DNA of 64,000 bases from Pedobacter sp. Hv1 (GTDB taxonomy: Bacteria > Bacteroidota > Bacteroidia > Sphingobacteriales > Sphingobacteriaceae). Under the pieces are notes generated by a model, which was given only the letters and a program-made list of their open reading frames with translations, had not been told where the DNA came from and ran no database searches. Where the stretch lies: contig NZ_LLWP01000008.1 of NCBI RefSeq assembly GCF_001412215.1, positions 248,001-312,000 on the forward strand, in the 5' to 3' direction. Of the stretch, positions 1-8,429 are shown one piece after another. Each line of letters starts with the position of its first letter. The first letter of the stretch is position 1. The position numbers and the translations under genes were made by a program.

Positions 1-1432
1 CAATGATCAATACTGCAATGGCATTTACAAATGCATAAACATAAGATGGCTCAGGTCCATAGATTGCCCATACAATAAAGGTAACAATGGCAATCACTAC
101 TACTACAGGCACAAAATATCCTGAAATTTTATCGGCCATCTTTTGAATGGGTGCTTTAGATCGGCTGGCAGAATTAACCATTTCAATGATCTGGGAAAGT
201 AGCGTTTCAGAACCCACTTTTTCGGCAAGCATAACAAAAGTCCTATTTCCGTTGATCGTACCTGAACTTACCTTGTCTCCCGTCTTTTTCTCCACCGGGA
301 CAGGTTCACCCGAGATCATAGATTCATCAATGATGGCTTCACCTGTTTTAATACTACCATCTACTGGTATTTTTTCGCCCGGCTTCACTCTTAACAAATC
401 TCCCTTTTGAATGTCATCAATAGAAACTGTCGATTCTTTATCTCCCACAACCTTTGTAGCCGTATTAGGCGCTAATTTCAATAGTTCTTTAATGGCACTA
501 TTGGTTTTACCATGCGCCCTAGCTTCTAAAAGCTGACCAAGCAACACCAAGGTCAAGATTACGGTTGCAGCCTCAAAATATACATAGACCGTACCATGGT
601 GGGTTTTAAACTGGTCTGGAAAAACATCAGGAAAAAGCAGGGCGACAAGACTAAATAGCCAAGCTACCCCTGCACCGATACCGATCAGGGTAAACATATT
701 CAGTTTCCATGTAATGATAGATTGCCATGCCCGTTGAAAGAACATCCACGTTGCATAAAACACCACAGGAATAGAAAATACAAACTGAACCCAGTTCCAA
801 TATTTCAGCTCCATTAACTTAAAGATCGGGTTACCCGGTATCATTTCTGACATGGCAATTAAAAAGATAGGAACAGTAAAAATGGTGGCAATCTTAAACT
901 TGTGCAATAGGCTTTCATAGGTTTTATCTTCCTCTTCCAAATCAACCCCCAACGGTACTAAATCCATTCCACAAATTGGACAGGAACCGGGCTTATCGCT
1001 AATGATTTCGGGATGCATGGGACAGGTAAATTGTGTTGTTTGCTTTAATGTAGGCTGTTTTAGCAAATCCATTCCACAAACTGGGCAATGACCTGGTTTA
1101 TCATACGTTTTATCTCCTTCACAATGCATCGGACAATAGTACACCCCTCCAATTTCTTCCTTATTCACTTTAATAGCAGTTGTGCCATGATGGTGATGAG
1201 CTTTCTCTTTTGTATCCTTCTCATGGGCTTTCATTTCAATATGATAATTTCCCACAGCAGATAATGCTTTCTGCATTTTCTCAGTCTGAATATGCTTATC
1301 CATGGTAATTATTGCCTCTGCTGGTTCCAGGCTAACCTTTGCAGAAATGCCCTCAATTCCATTCAAAGCATTTTCAACTTTACTGCGACATCCCCCGCAG
1401 GTCATTCCGGTTATTTGATAAGTATGCGTCAT
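1..1432 (-). CDS. Copper/heavy-metal P-type ATPase, 5' part (partial, runs off the left edge)
   Basis: Likely an inner-membrane P1B-type ATPase exporting Cu(I) or a related metal. Only the N-terminal 477 residues are in the window. In order: an HMA domain (residues 1-70) with the metal loop GMTCGGC; a His-rich linker (HHHH near 90); two heavy-metal-binding modules of the CPMH...CPVCGM and CPMHP...CPICGM type; transmembrane helices; and the actuator loop with SGEPVPVE. The sequence leaves the window just before the expected CPC helix, so metal specificity and the phosphorylation site cannot be read. The ATG at 1432 places the HMA domain directly at the N-terminus. It starts 18 nt after the stop of the multicopper oxidase gene and is probably the last visible gene of the same transcript. 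It is a different subtype from the CopA at 16024-18258, which has one HMA domain and no HMBD modules. Confidence 0.9.
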   Translation of the reverse strand, partial: MTHTYQITGMTCGGCRSKVENALNGIEGISAKVSLEPAEAIITMDKHIQTEKMQKALSAVGNYHIEMKAHEKDTKEKAHHHHGTTAIKVNKEEIGGVYYCPMHCEGDKTYDKPGHCPVCGMDLLKQPTLKQTTQFTCPMHPEIISDKPGSCPICGMDLVPLGVDLEEEDKTYESLLHKFKIATIFTVPIFLIAMSEMIPGNPIFKLMELKYWNWVQFVFSIPVVFYATWMFFQRAWQSIITWKLNMFTLIGIGAGVAWLFSLVALLFPDVFPDQFKTHHGTVYVYFEAATVILTLVLLGQLLEARAHGKTNSAIKELLKLAPNTATKVVGDKESTVSIDDIQKGDLLRVKPGEKIPVDGSIKTGEAIIDESMISGEPVPVEKKTGDKVSSGTINGNRTFVMLAEKVGSETLLSQIIEMVNSASRSKAPIQKMADKISGYFVPVVVVIAIVTFIVWAIYGPEPSYVYAFVNAIAVLII

Positions 1433-1450
1433 AATGTGATGATTAATGAA

Positions 1451-4246
1451 TTAATAATTCAATGTTAGTCCTGCACCATAGCCCATGTCACTATCATAGT
1501 GGGTAGATAAACCAAAATATTTAGTAACTATATATCTAAATCCAGCCATATACTCCTTATCTGTATTGACCATAAATTGAAAACGCAGTCTTTTGGAAAT
1601 AGGAACGTCCTCCCGCATCAACTGAAACCTTACGTTTCCTTTATGATCGATAGAGGCATCTGCAACAATTAACATAGGCAACGTATATTGTACCCCTAAT
1701 TGAAATACCTGTCTAAAATTTTTGGTATTGCGCTGTCCAAAAACATTATTCCCAGGCGATAAGGATTGTCCAAAAATATTTTTATCTAATGGATCAATAG
1801 TCCTTTTTCTAAAGTCCCAGCCAACATAAGGTAATAGCCATTGATTTCGCCCGATATACCTTCCAAAGTGACTTTCGCTTTCATAACCCATTTCTTTATC
1901 AAAGCCAATTCTCCATTCTGTTGTGAAACGATAGCGGGTATTGGCCAGCATAATCTCACCGTCACTACCATTGGTCTCTATTCCAACCCTTGCCATTGGA
2001 TGAAATTCCCTATCATCACTGAACAATTTGCGTTGTGCCAATTTAGGATTAGGGATTTCGGGATTGGGTGGCGAATTTTCGTAGCTAAATACCCTGCCCA
2101 TACCGCTCATCATGTGGTAAAGGATATGACAATGGAAAAACCAATCACCCCCAGGTTCTGTAGCAGCAAATTCAATTGTGTCCCGCTCCATTGGCATGAT
2201 GTCGATAACGTTTTTCATAGGGGCATTTTCACCTTGTTCATTTAGCACCCTAAAATCATGACCATGAAGGTGCATCGGATGCCGCATCATACTGTTATTG
2301 AACAGGATAATCCTCACATTTTCGCCTTTCTTGATCAGTATTTTATCACTTTCAGAAACCGTTTTGTTATCCAAAGTCCAGACATAGCGGTTCATATTAC
2401 CAGTAAGATCAAACTTTAGCTCCTTCCATGGGCCTTTCGGTAAAGTTGTTTTTTTAGGATCACGGAGCATTCCATAGTTTAACGTAACGATGTCTGAGTT
2501 ATCAGCAGCCATATTCATTCCTGCCATCCTTTTATCGTTTGGCATTTGCATACCCTGCATGGCTGCTTTTTTGTTTTCTTTTTTCGGACTTTCCTCACCT
2601 GTTACTTCTGGATACATCACGGTATTCATGTCCATGGCCTGGTTCTGCATTTTCATACCTTCCATTTGGACCATGTTGCCACTCATGTCCATCATGTCGT
2701 TCATCATTTTCATCCCGGCAAAATATTTCAATTTTGGCAGTTTCTGGGCAGCGACTTTCTCTCCTGTACCCAACCAAAGTGATGCCGATTTTGTACGGTC
2801 TTCTGGTGTCACCAAAAATTCGTAGCTTTTATTTTCCGGAATGGTTACCACCACATCATAGGTTTCAGACACGGCAATGATCAACCTGTCAACCTCTACA
2901 GGCTCTACATCATTTCCATCTGTAGCTACTACGGTTATTTTACCGCCTGAGTAAGTCAGCCAAAAATAATCTGAGGCTCCGCCATTGGCAATGCGTAGCC
3001 TAACCTTATCACCCGCTTTAAACTGGGGCTGAACATTTTGGTTCTTACCGTTGATTAGAAAGGCATCATAATAAACATCACTCACATCCATAGCATTCAT
3101 GCGCTTCCACTCATTATTTATCTTGGTTTTGAAATGCCCTGTCCTGATTGCTTCGGCATAACTTTGGGTCGTTCCTTTTTTAATGGCAAACCAATCATTA
3201 GCATTTTTCAGACTTCGTTGTACTTCTTCTGGCTTCATATCCGTCCATTCACTCAACACTATCGGAATGGTTGGAATGTCCCATTCCTTCTTTTTGTTCA
3301 TAATGAATGCACCGTACATCCCAATCTGCTCCTGAAGTCCGCTATGGCTGTGGTACCAGTGTGTACCTGTTTGAACGATAGGAAATTTGTAGATATAAGT
3401 AGAGTGGGGTTTAATGGGCATTTGTGTAAGGAAAGGAACTCCATCCATCTGGTTCGGCAAAAACAGGCCATGCCAGTGCAGGGATGTCTCCTCATCTAAG
3501 TTATTATGTACGTATATCAAAGCCGTATCACCTTCGGTAAACGTTAAGGTAGGCATAGGGATTTGACCGTTCACAGCAATTGCCCGTTTTGTTTTCTTTC
3601 CGAATGTTACGGTTGTATCGGCAATGTAAAGATCATAGCGAACGGTGCGAGGAGCTTGGTTATTTGTAATGGTTTTAATAGCCCCCAAATTTGCCTTTGC
3701 CTTTTTGATGTTATCCATAGTGGAACTGTCATCTCCCATCTGCATTCCGCCCATGTTTTCCATATTGCCCGTCTTTTTAGCTTCCTCCTTCATTGGCATA
3801 TCCATTCCATCATGCCCAGTGGGAGTTGTCTTGGGAATTTCCTTTACCAGTTTCATTCCGCACTTAGGGCAGTTGCCCGGTTTGGACGCATGTATTTCGG
3901 GATGCATGGGGCAGGTGTAGGTTACCAGTTGTGCGGGCTTATCCGTAGCTTCCTCCTTCATTGGCATTTTCATGTCGCCCATATCTGAAGTCTTTACAGG
4001 CTGCGCTTTTTTATCGGGAGCGGAAGCTTTAGGTTTAACAGCTTTTGCTTTTTGAACGACGAGCTTCATACCACATTTCGGGCAATTACCAGGTTTGCTA
4101 GATTGTATTTCCGGGTGCATCGTACAGGTATAAATAACCTTGGTCGGCTTTTCACCTTCCTTTTTTGGCATTTTCATTCCCTTCATATCCTGAGCGGAAG
4201 CTACTGCATAAAAGATCAATAAAAAGGCTGTTAATATATTTTTCAT
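1451..4246 (-). CDS. Multicopper oxidase with two N-terminal heavy-metal-binding modules and a C-terminal CopB-like domain
   Basis: Periplasmic or exported copper-resistance oxidase (CopA/PcoA-type laccase fold) that would oxidise Cu(I) to the less toxic Cu(II). A signal peptide (residues 1-18) is followed by two HMBD modules with CTMHP/CPMHP...CPKCGM (about 38-64 and 109-135), then the cupredoxin domains. Copper ligands visible are HWHG (257-260), HWYHSHSG (296-303), HPMHLHGHDF near 700 and HCHILYHMMSGM near 745. A Met-rich stretch (MKMMNDMMDM and others) sits before the last cupredoxin domain. The final 160 residues after the HCH motif are beta-rich and end in a Tyr, resembling the CopB outer-membrane copper protein, so this looks like a CopA-CopB fusion. 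At 931 residues it is much longer than a plain CopA (about 600). It lies 10 nt after the haem-binding gene. Confidence 0.9.
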   Translation of the reverse strand: MKNILTAFLLIFYAVASAQDMKGMKMPKKEGEKPTKVIYTCTMHPEIQSSKPGNCPKCGMKLVVQKAKAVKPKASAPDKKAQPVKTSDMGDMKMPMKEEATDKPAQLVTYTCPMHPEIHASKPGNCPKCGMKLVKEIPKTTPTGHDGMDMPMKEEAKKTGNMENMGGMQMGDDSSTMDNIKKAKANLGAIKTITNNQAPRTVRYDLYIADTTVTFGKKTKRAIAVNGQIPMPTLTFTEGDTALIYVHNNLDEETSLHWHGLFLPNQMDGVPFLTQMPIKPHSTYIYKFPIVQTGTHWYHSHSGLQEQIGMYGAFIMNKKKEWDIPTIPIVLSEWTDMKPEEVQRSLKNANDWFAIKKGTTQSYAEAIRTGHFKTKINNEWKRMNAMDVSDVYYDAFLINGKNQNVQPQFKAGDKVRLRIANGGASDYFWLTYSGGKITVVATDGNDVEPVEVDRLIIAVSETYDVVVTIPENKSYEFLVTPEDRTKSASLWLGTGEKVAAQKLPKLKYFAGMKMMNDMMDMSGNMVQMEGMKMQNQAMDMNTVMYPEVTGEESPKKENKKAAMQGMQMPNDKRMAGMNMAADNSDIVTLNYGMLRDPKKTTLPKGPWKELKFDLTGNMNRYVWTLDNKTVSESDKILIKKGENVRIILFNNSMMRHPMHLHGHDFRVLNEQGENAPMKNVIDIMPMERDTIEFAATEPGGDWFFHCHILYHMMSGMGRVFSYENSPPNPEIPNPKLAQRKLFSDDREFHPMARVGIETNGSDGEIMLANTRYRFTTEWRIGFDKEMGYESESHFGRYIGRNQWLLPYVGWDFRKRTIDPLDKNIFGQSLSPGNNVFGQRNTKNFRQVFQLGVQYTLPMLIVADASIDHKGNVRFQLMREDVPISKRLRFQFMVNTDKEYMAGFRYIVTKYFGLSTHYDSDMGYGAGLTLNY

Positions 4247-4256
4247 AATTTGATAA

Positions 4257-4724
4257 TTAAAGATTTCTATTATTTAGACTATCCTTTGATATTTGAACCC
4301 AGCTAATTATTTGCATTTTTTCTGCATCGCTCAAAATAGCATTTCTATGGATGAGGGTATATGAAGATAAAGGCATGGTATCATCTTTTAAACTATTCTC
4401 TATAGCGCGTAATTTGCTCTGTTGTCTTCTGGGAGTATAAGCGCCAAATTCGTTGAAATTCAGCTCTGCTTTACCAGATTGCACATGATTGTCCAAGAAC
4501 CAGTTCAAGGGTTGCACATTGGCATACCATGGGTATTGGGTGTTGTTACTATGGCAATCATAGCATGCTTTTTTCAAGATCCCTTGTACATCATCTGGCA
4601 TGTTAACCATTTTAGAAATATCATTTGGCATAGCCTGCCCACTTTTGTTGCGGGCAGGTTGTACAAATTGGATAATTACAAGGATTACCAATAACCCAAG
4701 AAGTATTTTTTTTATGCCTTTCAT
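4257..4724 (-). CDS. Haem-binding domain protein (c-type, CxxCH)
   Basis: Small membrane-anchored protein of the haem-binding domain family (PF14376-like). After an N-terminal transmembrane segment (MKGIKKILLGLLVILVII) comes a single CYDCH motif, which would attach haem c, followed by the family-typical NTQYPWY and a C-terminal region ending before LSDAEKMQIISWV. Length is 155 residues, normal for the family. I chose the ATG at 4724 because it places the hydrophobic anchor at the N-terminus and lies 5 nt after the upstream stop; an in-frame start at 4760 would overlap the upstream gene by about 30 nt and add a charged extension. Its place between DUF3347 genes and the multicopper oxidase suggests electron transfer linked to periplasmic copper oxidation. 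That role is inference. Confidence 0.8.
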   Translation of the reverse strand: MKGIKKILLGLLVILVIIQFVQPARNKSGQAMPNDISKMVNMPDDVQGILKKACYDCHSNNTQYPWYANVQPLNWFLDNHVQSGKAELNFNEFGAYTPRRQQSKLRAIENSLKDDTMPLSSYTLIHRNAILSDAEKMQIISWVQISKDSLNNRNL

Positions 4725-4729
4725 GGCTA

Positions 4730-5302
4730 CTATTTTAATTCCTCTTGAACCGTACCGCAAGTTGGCATAGCTTTTCCAAGATAAGGATTTTTAATATCCT
4801 TCACTTCGCTCAACCAGATTGCGCCCTTATTTTTATTATACATTGGGCAGTGGTCAACATATAAAGTTTGATTGGCTCCAAGTAGTTTAATAAGGTCGTA
4901 CATATCCTTGCTCAATATATCAAAGTGTTCTCGCTGATGTGCAATATTTCCAACGTTGGCTCCAATGTGTTCGGCATGTTCTTTGCCATCATCGTATATA
5001 TCGGTATAAGCTTTATCCTGCTCTGGTGTTAAAGATTTTTTATCAAAAGAAGCGAAGCCAGCGACCATTTCATTTCCAGCCGCTGCTGCATCTTTATCAT
5101 TGTCAGCTGTAAGGGCGTTCTTTAATTTGATATATGAACTTAACAGTGCAGCAGTAGAAGTACCTTTTTCTGCAGGTTCTGTTACAACAGCTTTGGTGGT
5201 TGTAGAGTCTGGCATAGCCGTTGTTTGGGTTTTATCACTACCATTAGAGCAGGCTGCTAGAAATAGTAAGGAAAAAGCTGAGCTATAAATTAATGTTTTC
5301 AT
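4730..5302 (-). CDS. DUF3347 lipoprotein (copy 1)
   Basis: Secreted DUF3347 protein of unknown biochemical function. It has a lipoprotein signal (LFLAAC, Cys18) and a helical DUF3347 body from about residue 55. The C-terminal family signature carries possible metal ligands: HCPMYN, then WLS, NPYLGKAMPTCG and a final EELK. This is one of three DUF3347 proteins in the cluster; the others are at 5460 and 6605. DUF3347 is commonly found next to copper efflux genes or fused to CusB-type adaptors, so periplasmic copper binding or delivery is a reasonable inference. It overlaps no neighbour and is followed after 5 nt by the haem-binding gene. Confidence 0.85.
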   Translation of the reverse strand: MKTLIYSSAFSLLFLAACSNGSDKTQTTAMPDSTTTKAVVTEPAEKGTSTAALLSSYIKLKNALTADNDKDAAAAGNEMVAGFASFDKKSLTPEQDKAYTDIYDDGKEHAEHIGANVGNIAHQREHFDILSKDMYDLIKLLGANQTLYVDHCPMYNKNKGAIWLSEVKDIKNPYLGKAMPTCGTVQEELK

Positions 5303-5400
5303 CGTATTTTAATTAAAATATTTTTAAATTGTTGATTATCTGTTTAGGGAACAATTGCATTTGTATAACCCTAGAACAGAATTATTTGATAAAATCCGAA

Positions 5401-5451
5401 GTTAATTGTACAGCTACTTGCACCCAAATAAGGTGAAACTGTATAATTAAC
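5401..5451. other. Intergenic inverted repeat between two DUF3347 genes
   Basis: Arms of 13 bp at 5401-5413 and 5439-5451 with one mismatch, and a nested CACC/GGTG pair inside. It sits in the 157-nt gap between the second and first DUF3347 genes. Neither strand shows a clear U-tract, so it may be an RNA stem affecting mRNA processing rather than a terminator. Confidence 0.4.
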
Positions 5452-5459
5452 AAACAGAA

Positions 5460-5948
5460 TTACTTTAAAGTTTCCTTTATCGCTCCGCAGGTTAACATTT
5501 GTTTTCCGAAATAGGGGTTTTTAATTGCTGTGTTATCAGAAAGCCAATAGCTTTTTTTCATTGGGCAATAGTCATAATAGACTGGCGCTTTGGTCAATTT
5601 TACAGCTTTAGCTAATTTGAAAAGGTTGGCAGAAAAATTAGCAAAGTGTTCTCTTTGATGTACGATTTCCTTTGTCTCTGAGATATGTTTAGCATCAAAT
5701 TCAAGTTTATCCTGAAGCCCCATAAAAGAGGTCATTTCTTCCTTTGGCATTGATTTCATATCCATACTGCTCAATACTTTAGAAAATTCGCTTGCTTTTG
5801 ATGCGGCTAAGGTTGCATCGGAATTTACCAACGCATTTTTGATGTCGTAGTAAGCCGTTAATAAAGATTGTGTTTGGCTGTTTTGGGCAAAAACAGGTTT
5901 GATCCATGCAGTTGCAACTAAGGCAACTACTAAAAATATTTTTTTCAT
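5460..5948 (-). CDS. DUF3347 periplasmic protein (copy 2)
   Basis: Second DUF3347 protein, 162 residues, with a cleavable Sec signal (ends VFA, residues 20-22) rather than a lipobox, so probably soluble in the periplasm. The C-terminal signature is present: YDYCPM, YWLSDN, NPYFGKQMLTCG and a terminal ETLK. A short Met-rich segment (MDMKSMPKEEM) near residue 70 could add copper ligands. It is the smallest of the three paralogs. A perfect 11-bp inverted repeat and a TAnnTTTG promoter-like box lie just upstream (5979-6008), suggesting it may start its own transcript within the cluster. Confidence 0.85.
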   Translation of the reverse strand: MKKIFLVVALVATAWIKPVFAQNSQTQSLLTAYYDIKNALVNSDATLAASKASEFSKVLSSMDMKSMPKEEMTSFMGLQDKLEFDAKHISETKEIVHQREHFANFSANLFKLAKAVKLTKAPVYYDYCPMKKSYWLSDNTAIKNPYFGKQMLTCGAIKETLK

Positions 5949-5978
5949 GATGTGATAATTTAATGTTTATACTAATTT

Positions 5979-6008
5979 TTTGACATAGCAATAGCTATGT
6001 CAAATGTA
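5979..6008 (-). promoter_or_regulatory. Palindrome overlapping a Bacteroidota-type -7 element upstream of DUF3347 copy 2
   Basis: Perfect inverted repeat TTTGACATAGC / GCTATGTCAAA (5979-5989 and 5994-6004, 4-nt spacer). On the minus strand the box TACATTTG (6008-6001) matches TAnnTTTG and runs into the palindrome, so the predicted start point falls inside it. A good TTTG -33 box is not evident. A repressor or activator site is possible, and a similar CATAGC stem occurs at 14545-14565. Confidence 0.4.
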
Positions 6009-6057
6009 TTTGTCCGCTAACAGTAGTAAACTGGCTGTTTAGCAAACTCATTAAATC

Positions 6058-6492
6058 TTATATCTGAAAACTTTGAATGCTTATTCGAATATCTTCGTTA
6101 GGGGGTCGACACCTATGGTTTACGTAACCACTTTGATCTGGTGCGATACTGATTACTGGAACTAATAAAGTATAAGCGTAATTGGCAAGCCCTACTACAG
6201 GTAAACTAACCAGTACTTTAGCACTTTCTGGGATGAGTTTACTTTGGATAGTCAGCTCATTTACCAGCTTTTTACAACAAGTATCTTCGTTTGAAGAATT
6301 CAGTCCTGGTATCGAGGTATTCTCATGGTCCTCTGCATGATTGTGCTCATGATCTTTGTGTTCATGAACAGCCGCTTTTGTATGGGAATGAGTATCATTA
6401 TCATGATTCTCCTCCATTGCCAAAGCACAGCCAAAACCCACAACAGTATTGAGCAAAAATATAACTAACAGAAAGATAGCTTTACTTTTCAT
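6058..6492 (-). CDS. His-rich small exported protein, HYC_CC_PP-like
   Basis: A 144-residue exported protein with an N-terminal hydrophobic signal, a Cys near residue 22 (GFGCAL), a strongly His/Asp/Glu-rich central segment (HDNDTHSHTK, HEHKDHEHNHAEDHE), a CC pair (DTCCKK) and a C-terminal RPPNED. The order Cys, CC, PP resembles the small HYC_CC_PP family found near metal transporters in Bacteroidota, although the leading HYC is not conserved here (compare 14603-15004). The His-rich part is typical of proteins that buffer Zn, Ni, Co or Cu. Function is inferred only from composition and from its place between DUF3347 genes. Confidence 0.65.
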   Translation of the reverse strand: MKSKAIFLLVIFLLNTVVGFGCALAMEENHDNDTHSHTKAAVHEHKDHEHNHAEDHENTSIPGLNSSNEDTCCKKLVNELTIQSKLIPESAKVLVSLPVVGLANYAYTLLVPVISIAPDQSGYVNHRCRPPNEDIRISIQSFQI

Positions 6493-6561
6493 GACTATGC
6501 AAATCTATATAAAGATGCAAAATTAAATTTATATTATTCAACCTATTAGTTATATAATTAT

Positions 6562-6586
6562 GCTGCTACCCATTTAGAGTAGCAGC
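6562..6586. other. Intergenic stem-loop
   Basis: Perfect 8-bp arms GCTGCTAC / GTAGCAGC with a 9-nt loop in the 112-nt gap downstream of DUF3347 copy 3. No U-tract follows on the minus strand, so it looks more like an mRNA-processing or decay stem than a terminator. Confidence 0.4.
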
Positions 6587-6604
6587 GTTTAAATCCATCT
6601 ATTC

Positions 6605-7171
6605 TTATTTCAATGTTTCTTTTACTTCGCCACAAGTCATCATGCTTTCGCCGAAATAAGGGTTTCTGATTTCTTTTTGATTACTTAACCAAGCCGCACC
6701 TTTATCATTTAGTGCCATAGGGCAGTATTCTACATAGATTTCGCCAGAGTTTAAGCCAGCGCTTTTTACTCTTTCTATAAAATCAGTACTCAAATCAGCA
6801 TACAAAGTTCTTTGGGATTCAATATCTTTAGCTGCACCTATTTTAGCTGCTAATGTAGCTAATGAACCACCATTATTTAGTGCTTTTGAACCCAGTTCGA
6901 TAGCATTAACTGCTACTTTTGCCTCGATCATATCACCATTTACAAGTGCATTGGTAAGATGTACATAATGTTGGTAAACTGCATTTAATTTATCGTCTTT
7001 TAAACTAACGCTTACAGCTGTTTTTTCCACAGGAGCCGCATCGTGACCTTCGCCTGCCGCATGGTTATGACCTGCATGTGCATCTTCAGCTACTGGTTTA
7101 TCACTGTTTCCACAAGCTGCAAATAGCGTTACTGCAACTAAAATCATTACAAAATTGGTTATTGTTTTCAT
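6605..7171 (-). CDS. DUF3347 lipoprotein with His-rich linker (copy 3)
   Basis: Third DUF3347 protein, 188 residues. A lipobox (LFAAC, Cys20) is followed by a His-rich linker (HAGHNHAAGEGHDAA) absent from the other two copies, then the DUF3347 domain with the C-terminal YVEYCPM, AAWLSNQ, NPYFGESMMTCG and a terminal ETLK. The first gene downstream of the two RND adaptors (24-nt gap), it is probably the DUF3347 partner most tightly tied to the Cus-type efflux complex. The extra His residues suggest a somewhat different metal affinity, which is inference. Confidence 0.85.
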   Translation of the reverse strand: MKTITNFVMILVAVTLFAACGNSDKPVAEDAHAGHNHAAGEGHDAAPVEKTAVSVSLKDDKLNAVYQHYVHLTNALVNGDMIEAKVAVNAIELGSKALNNGGSLATLAAKIGAAKDIESQRTLYADLSTDFIERVKSAGLNSGEIYVEYCPMALNDKGAAWLSNQKEIRNPYFGESMMTCGEVKETLK

Positions 7172-7195
7172 TTTTTTTGGTTTTATAATTAATAT

Positions 7196-8425
7196 TTATG
7201 ATTTACTTAGTTTGAGCCCTTCAATAGGGTTTTTTCCTCTTTTAAGGATATACTCGCTATACAATAGATATGCTCCAGTTACTACTACCTGATCTCCTTT
7301 TTTCAATCCTTCGGCAATCTCAACCTGATCATCGTTTTCTTGCCCAGTTTTTACAAGCTTGGCTTCAAAATTGTCTTTTCCGCTTTTAACCCAAACGTGC
7401 ATTCCTTTTCCATCTCTTATTACAGCATCTACCGGCAAAGTCAATACATTAGTTTGACTTGCAGAAGGTAAAAAGACGTTGGCTTGTAAGCCTGGTTGCC
7501 ATTGATTTGATGGATTAGGGATAGTCCCTCTAATTTGTGTAAGCTGTGAACCTGATTGTAAAGCTGGTGTAATAAAACTAATGATCATTTCTTGTGGCTT
7601 ATCTTCCCAACCTGCAACCACCACCTTAACCTTTTGGCCCTGTTTTATGTTTTTAGCCTCACTTGGATAAACATCAGCTTCGACCCATAACTGGCCGTAA
7701 CCTTCTAATCTTAATATCGAGCCCCCTTCTGGCACGTACTGCCCCTGTGTTACCGATAACTCTGCCACAACACCACTTTGCGGTGCATAAAACACAATAA
7801 ATGGATCTTTTTTCTGGGTTTTTAACAATTGCAGAACCTGTTTTTCAGATTGACCATATAGTAGCAGTTTCTGTTTGGCAGCAGCAACTAGCTGACGTTC
7901 TATTTTATCGCCCTGAAATTGTTTCTCTTGTGCTGCAGCCATTAAATATTCCTGTTGCAGGGTAGCCAATTGCTCAGAATACAATTGATACAAAGGTTGC
8001 CCTTTACTAACCTTAACCCCAGTTTCTCTTACATACAATCGCTCTATTCTACCTGCAATTCGGCTAGAGATATAACTACTTTGCTCGGGATCAACAGTTA
8101 ACCTTCCATTAAGCTGTTTACCACCAGAAAAGCTATTTTCTCCTATTATTACGGTAGTTATGTTGGCTAATGCTTGGCGCTTCTCATCTACTTTCAGTGC
8201 TTTATCGTTACTATTCTTTTCGAAAGGCACTAAATCCATCCCACAAATGGGACAAGTACCCATTTCATTTTTAATTACCTGTGGGTGCATTGGGCAAGTA
8301 AAAGTCTGCACCTTTCCTTTTGCAGCCCCTTCTACAGGTTTTTTCTCATTGCTACAAGCTGTAATAAATAGGGATGGAAGCACCGCTATTAAAGCAAATT
8401 TCTTTATAAATAATTTACGTTCCAT
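7196..8425 (-). CDS. cusB: RND efflux periplasmic adaptor (CusB-like) with heavy-metal-binding module
   Basis: Membrane-fusion protein linking the CusA-type permease to the outer-membrane channel. Lipoprotein signal (FITACS), then an HMBD module with CPMHP...CPICGMDL (about residues 44-68), a barrel-sandwich/lipoyl half (SSRIAGRIERLYV, GVKVSKGQPL), an alpha-hairpin, and the C-terminal beta-barrel and membrane-proximal domain ending GAYLLYSEYILKRG. The ATG at 8425 is chosen because it lies 4 nt after the upstream stop and begins the signal peptide; an earlier in-frame start at 8458 would overlap the upstream gene. It is 409 residues, typical for CusB. It is the second adaptor in a row and the only one of the two with the metal module, so it may perform the metal hand-off. 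Confidence 0.9.
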   Translation of the reverse strand: MERKLFIKKFALIAVLPSLFITACSNEKKPVEGAAKGKVQTFTCPMHPQVIKNEMGTCPICGMDLVPFEKNSNDKALKVDEKRQALANITTVIIGENSFSGGKQLNGRLTVDPEQSSYISSRIAGRIERLYVRETGVKVSKGQPLYQLYSEQLATLQQEYLMAAAQEKQFQGDKIERQLVAAAKQKLLLYGQSEKQVLQLLKTQKKDPFIVFYAPQSGVVAELSVTQGQYVPEGGSILRLEGYGQLWVEADVYPSEAKNIKQGQKVKVVVAGWEDKPQEMIISFITPALQSGSQLTQIRGTIPNPSNQWQPGLQANVFLPSASQTNVLTLPVDAVIRDGKGMHVWVKSGKDNFEAKLVKTGQENDDQVEIAEGLKKGDQVVVTGAYLLYSEYILKRGKNPIEGLKLSKS

Positions 8426-8429
8426 AATT

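Noticed and set aside
3134..3988. Open frames opposite the multicopper oxidase gene
   Set aside because: They lie entirely within a well-supported gene on the other strand and encode low-complexity His/Cys/Phe-rich sequence that mirrors the Met/His codons of the real gene.
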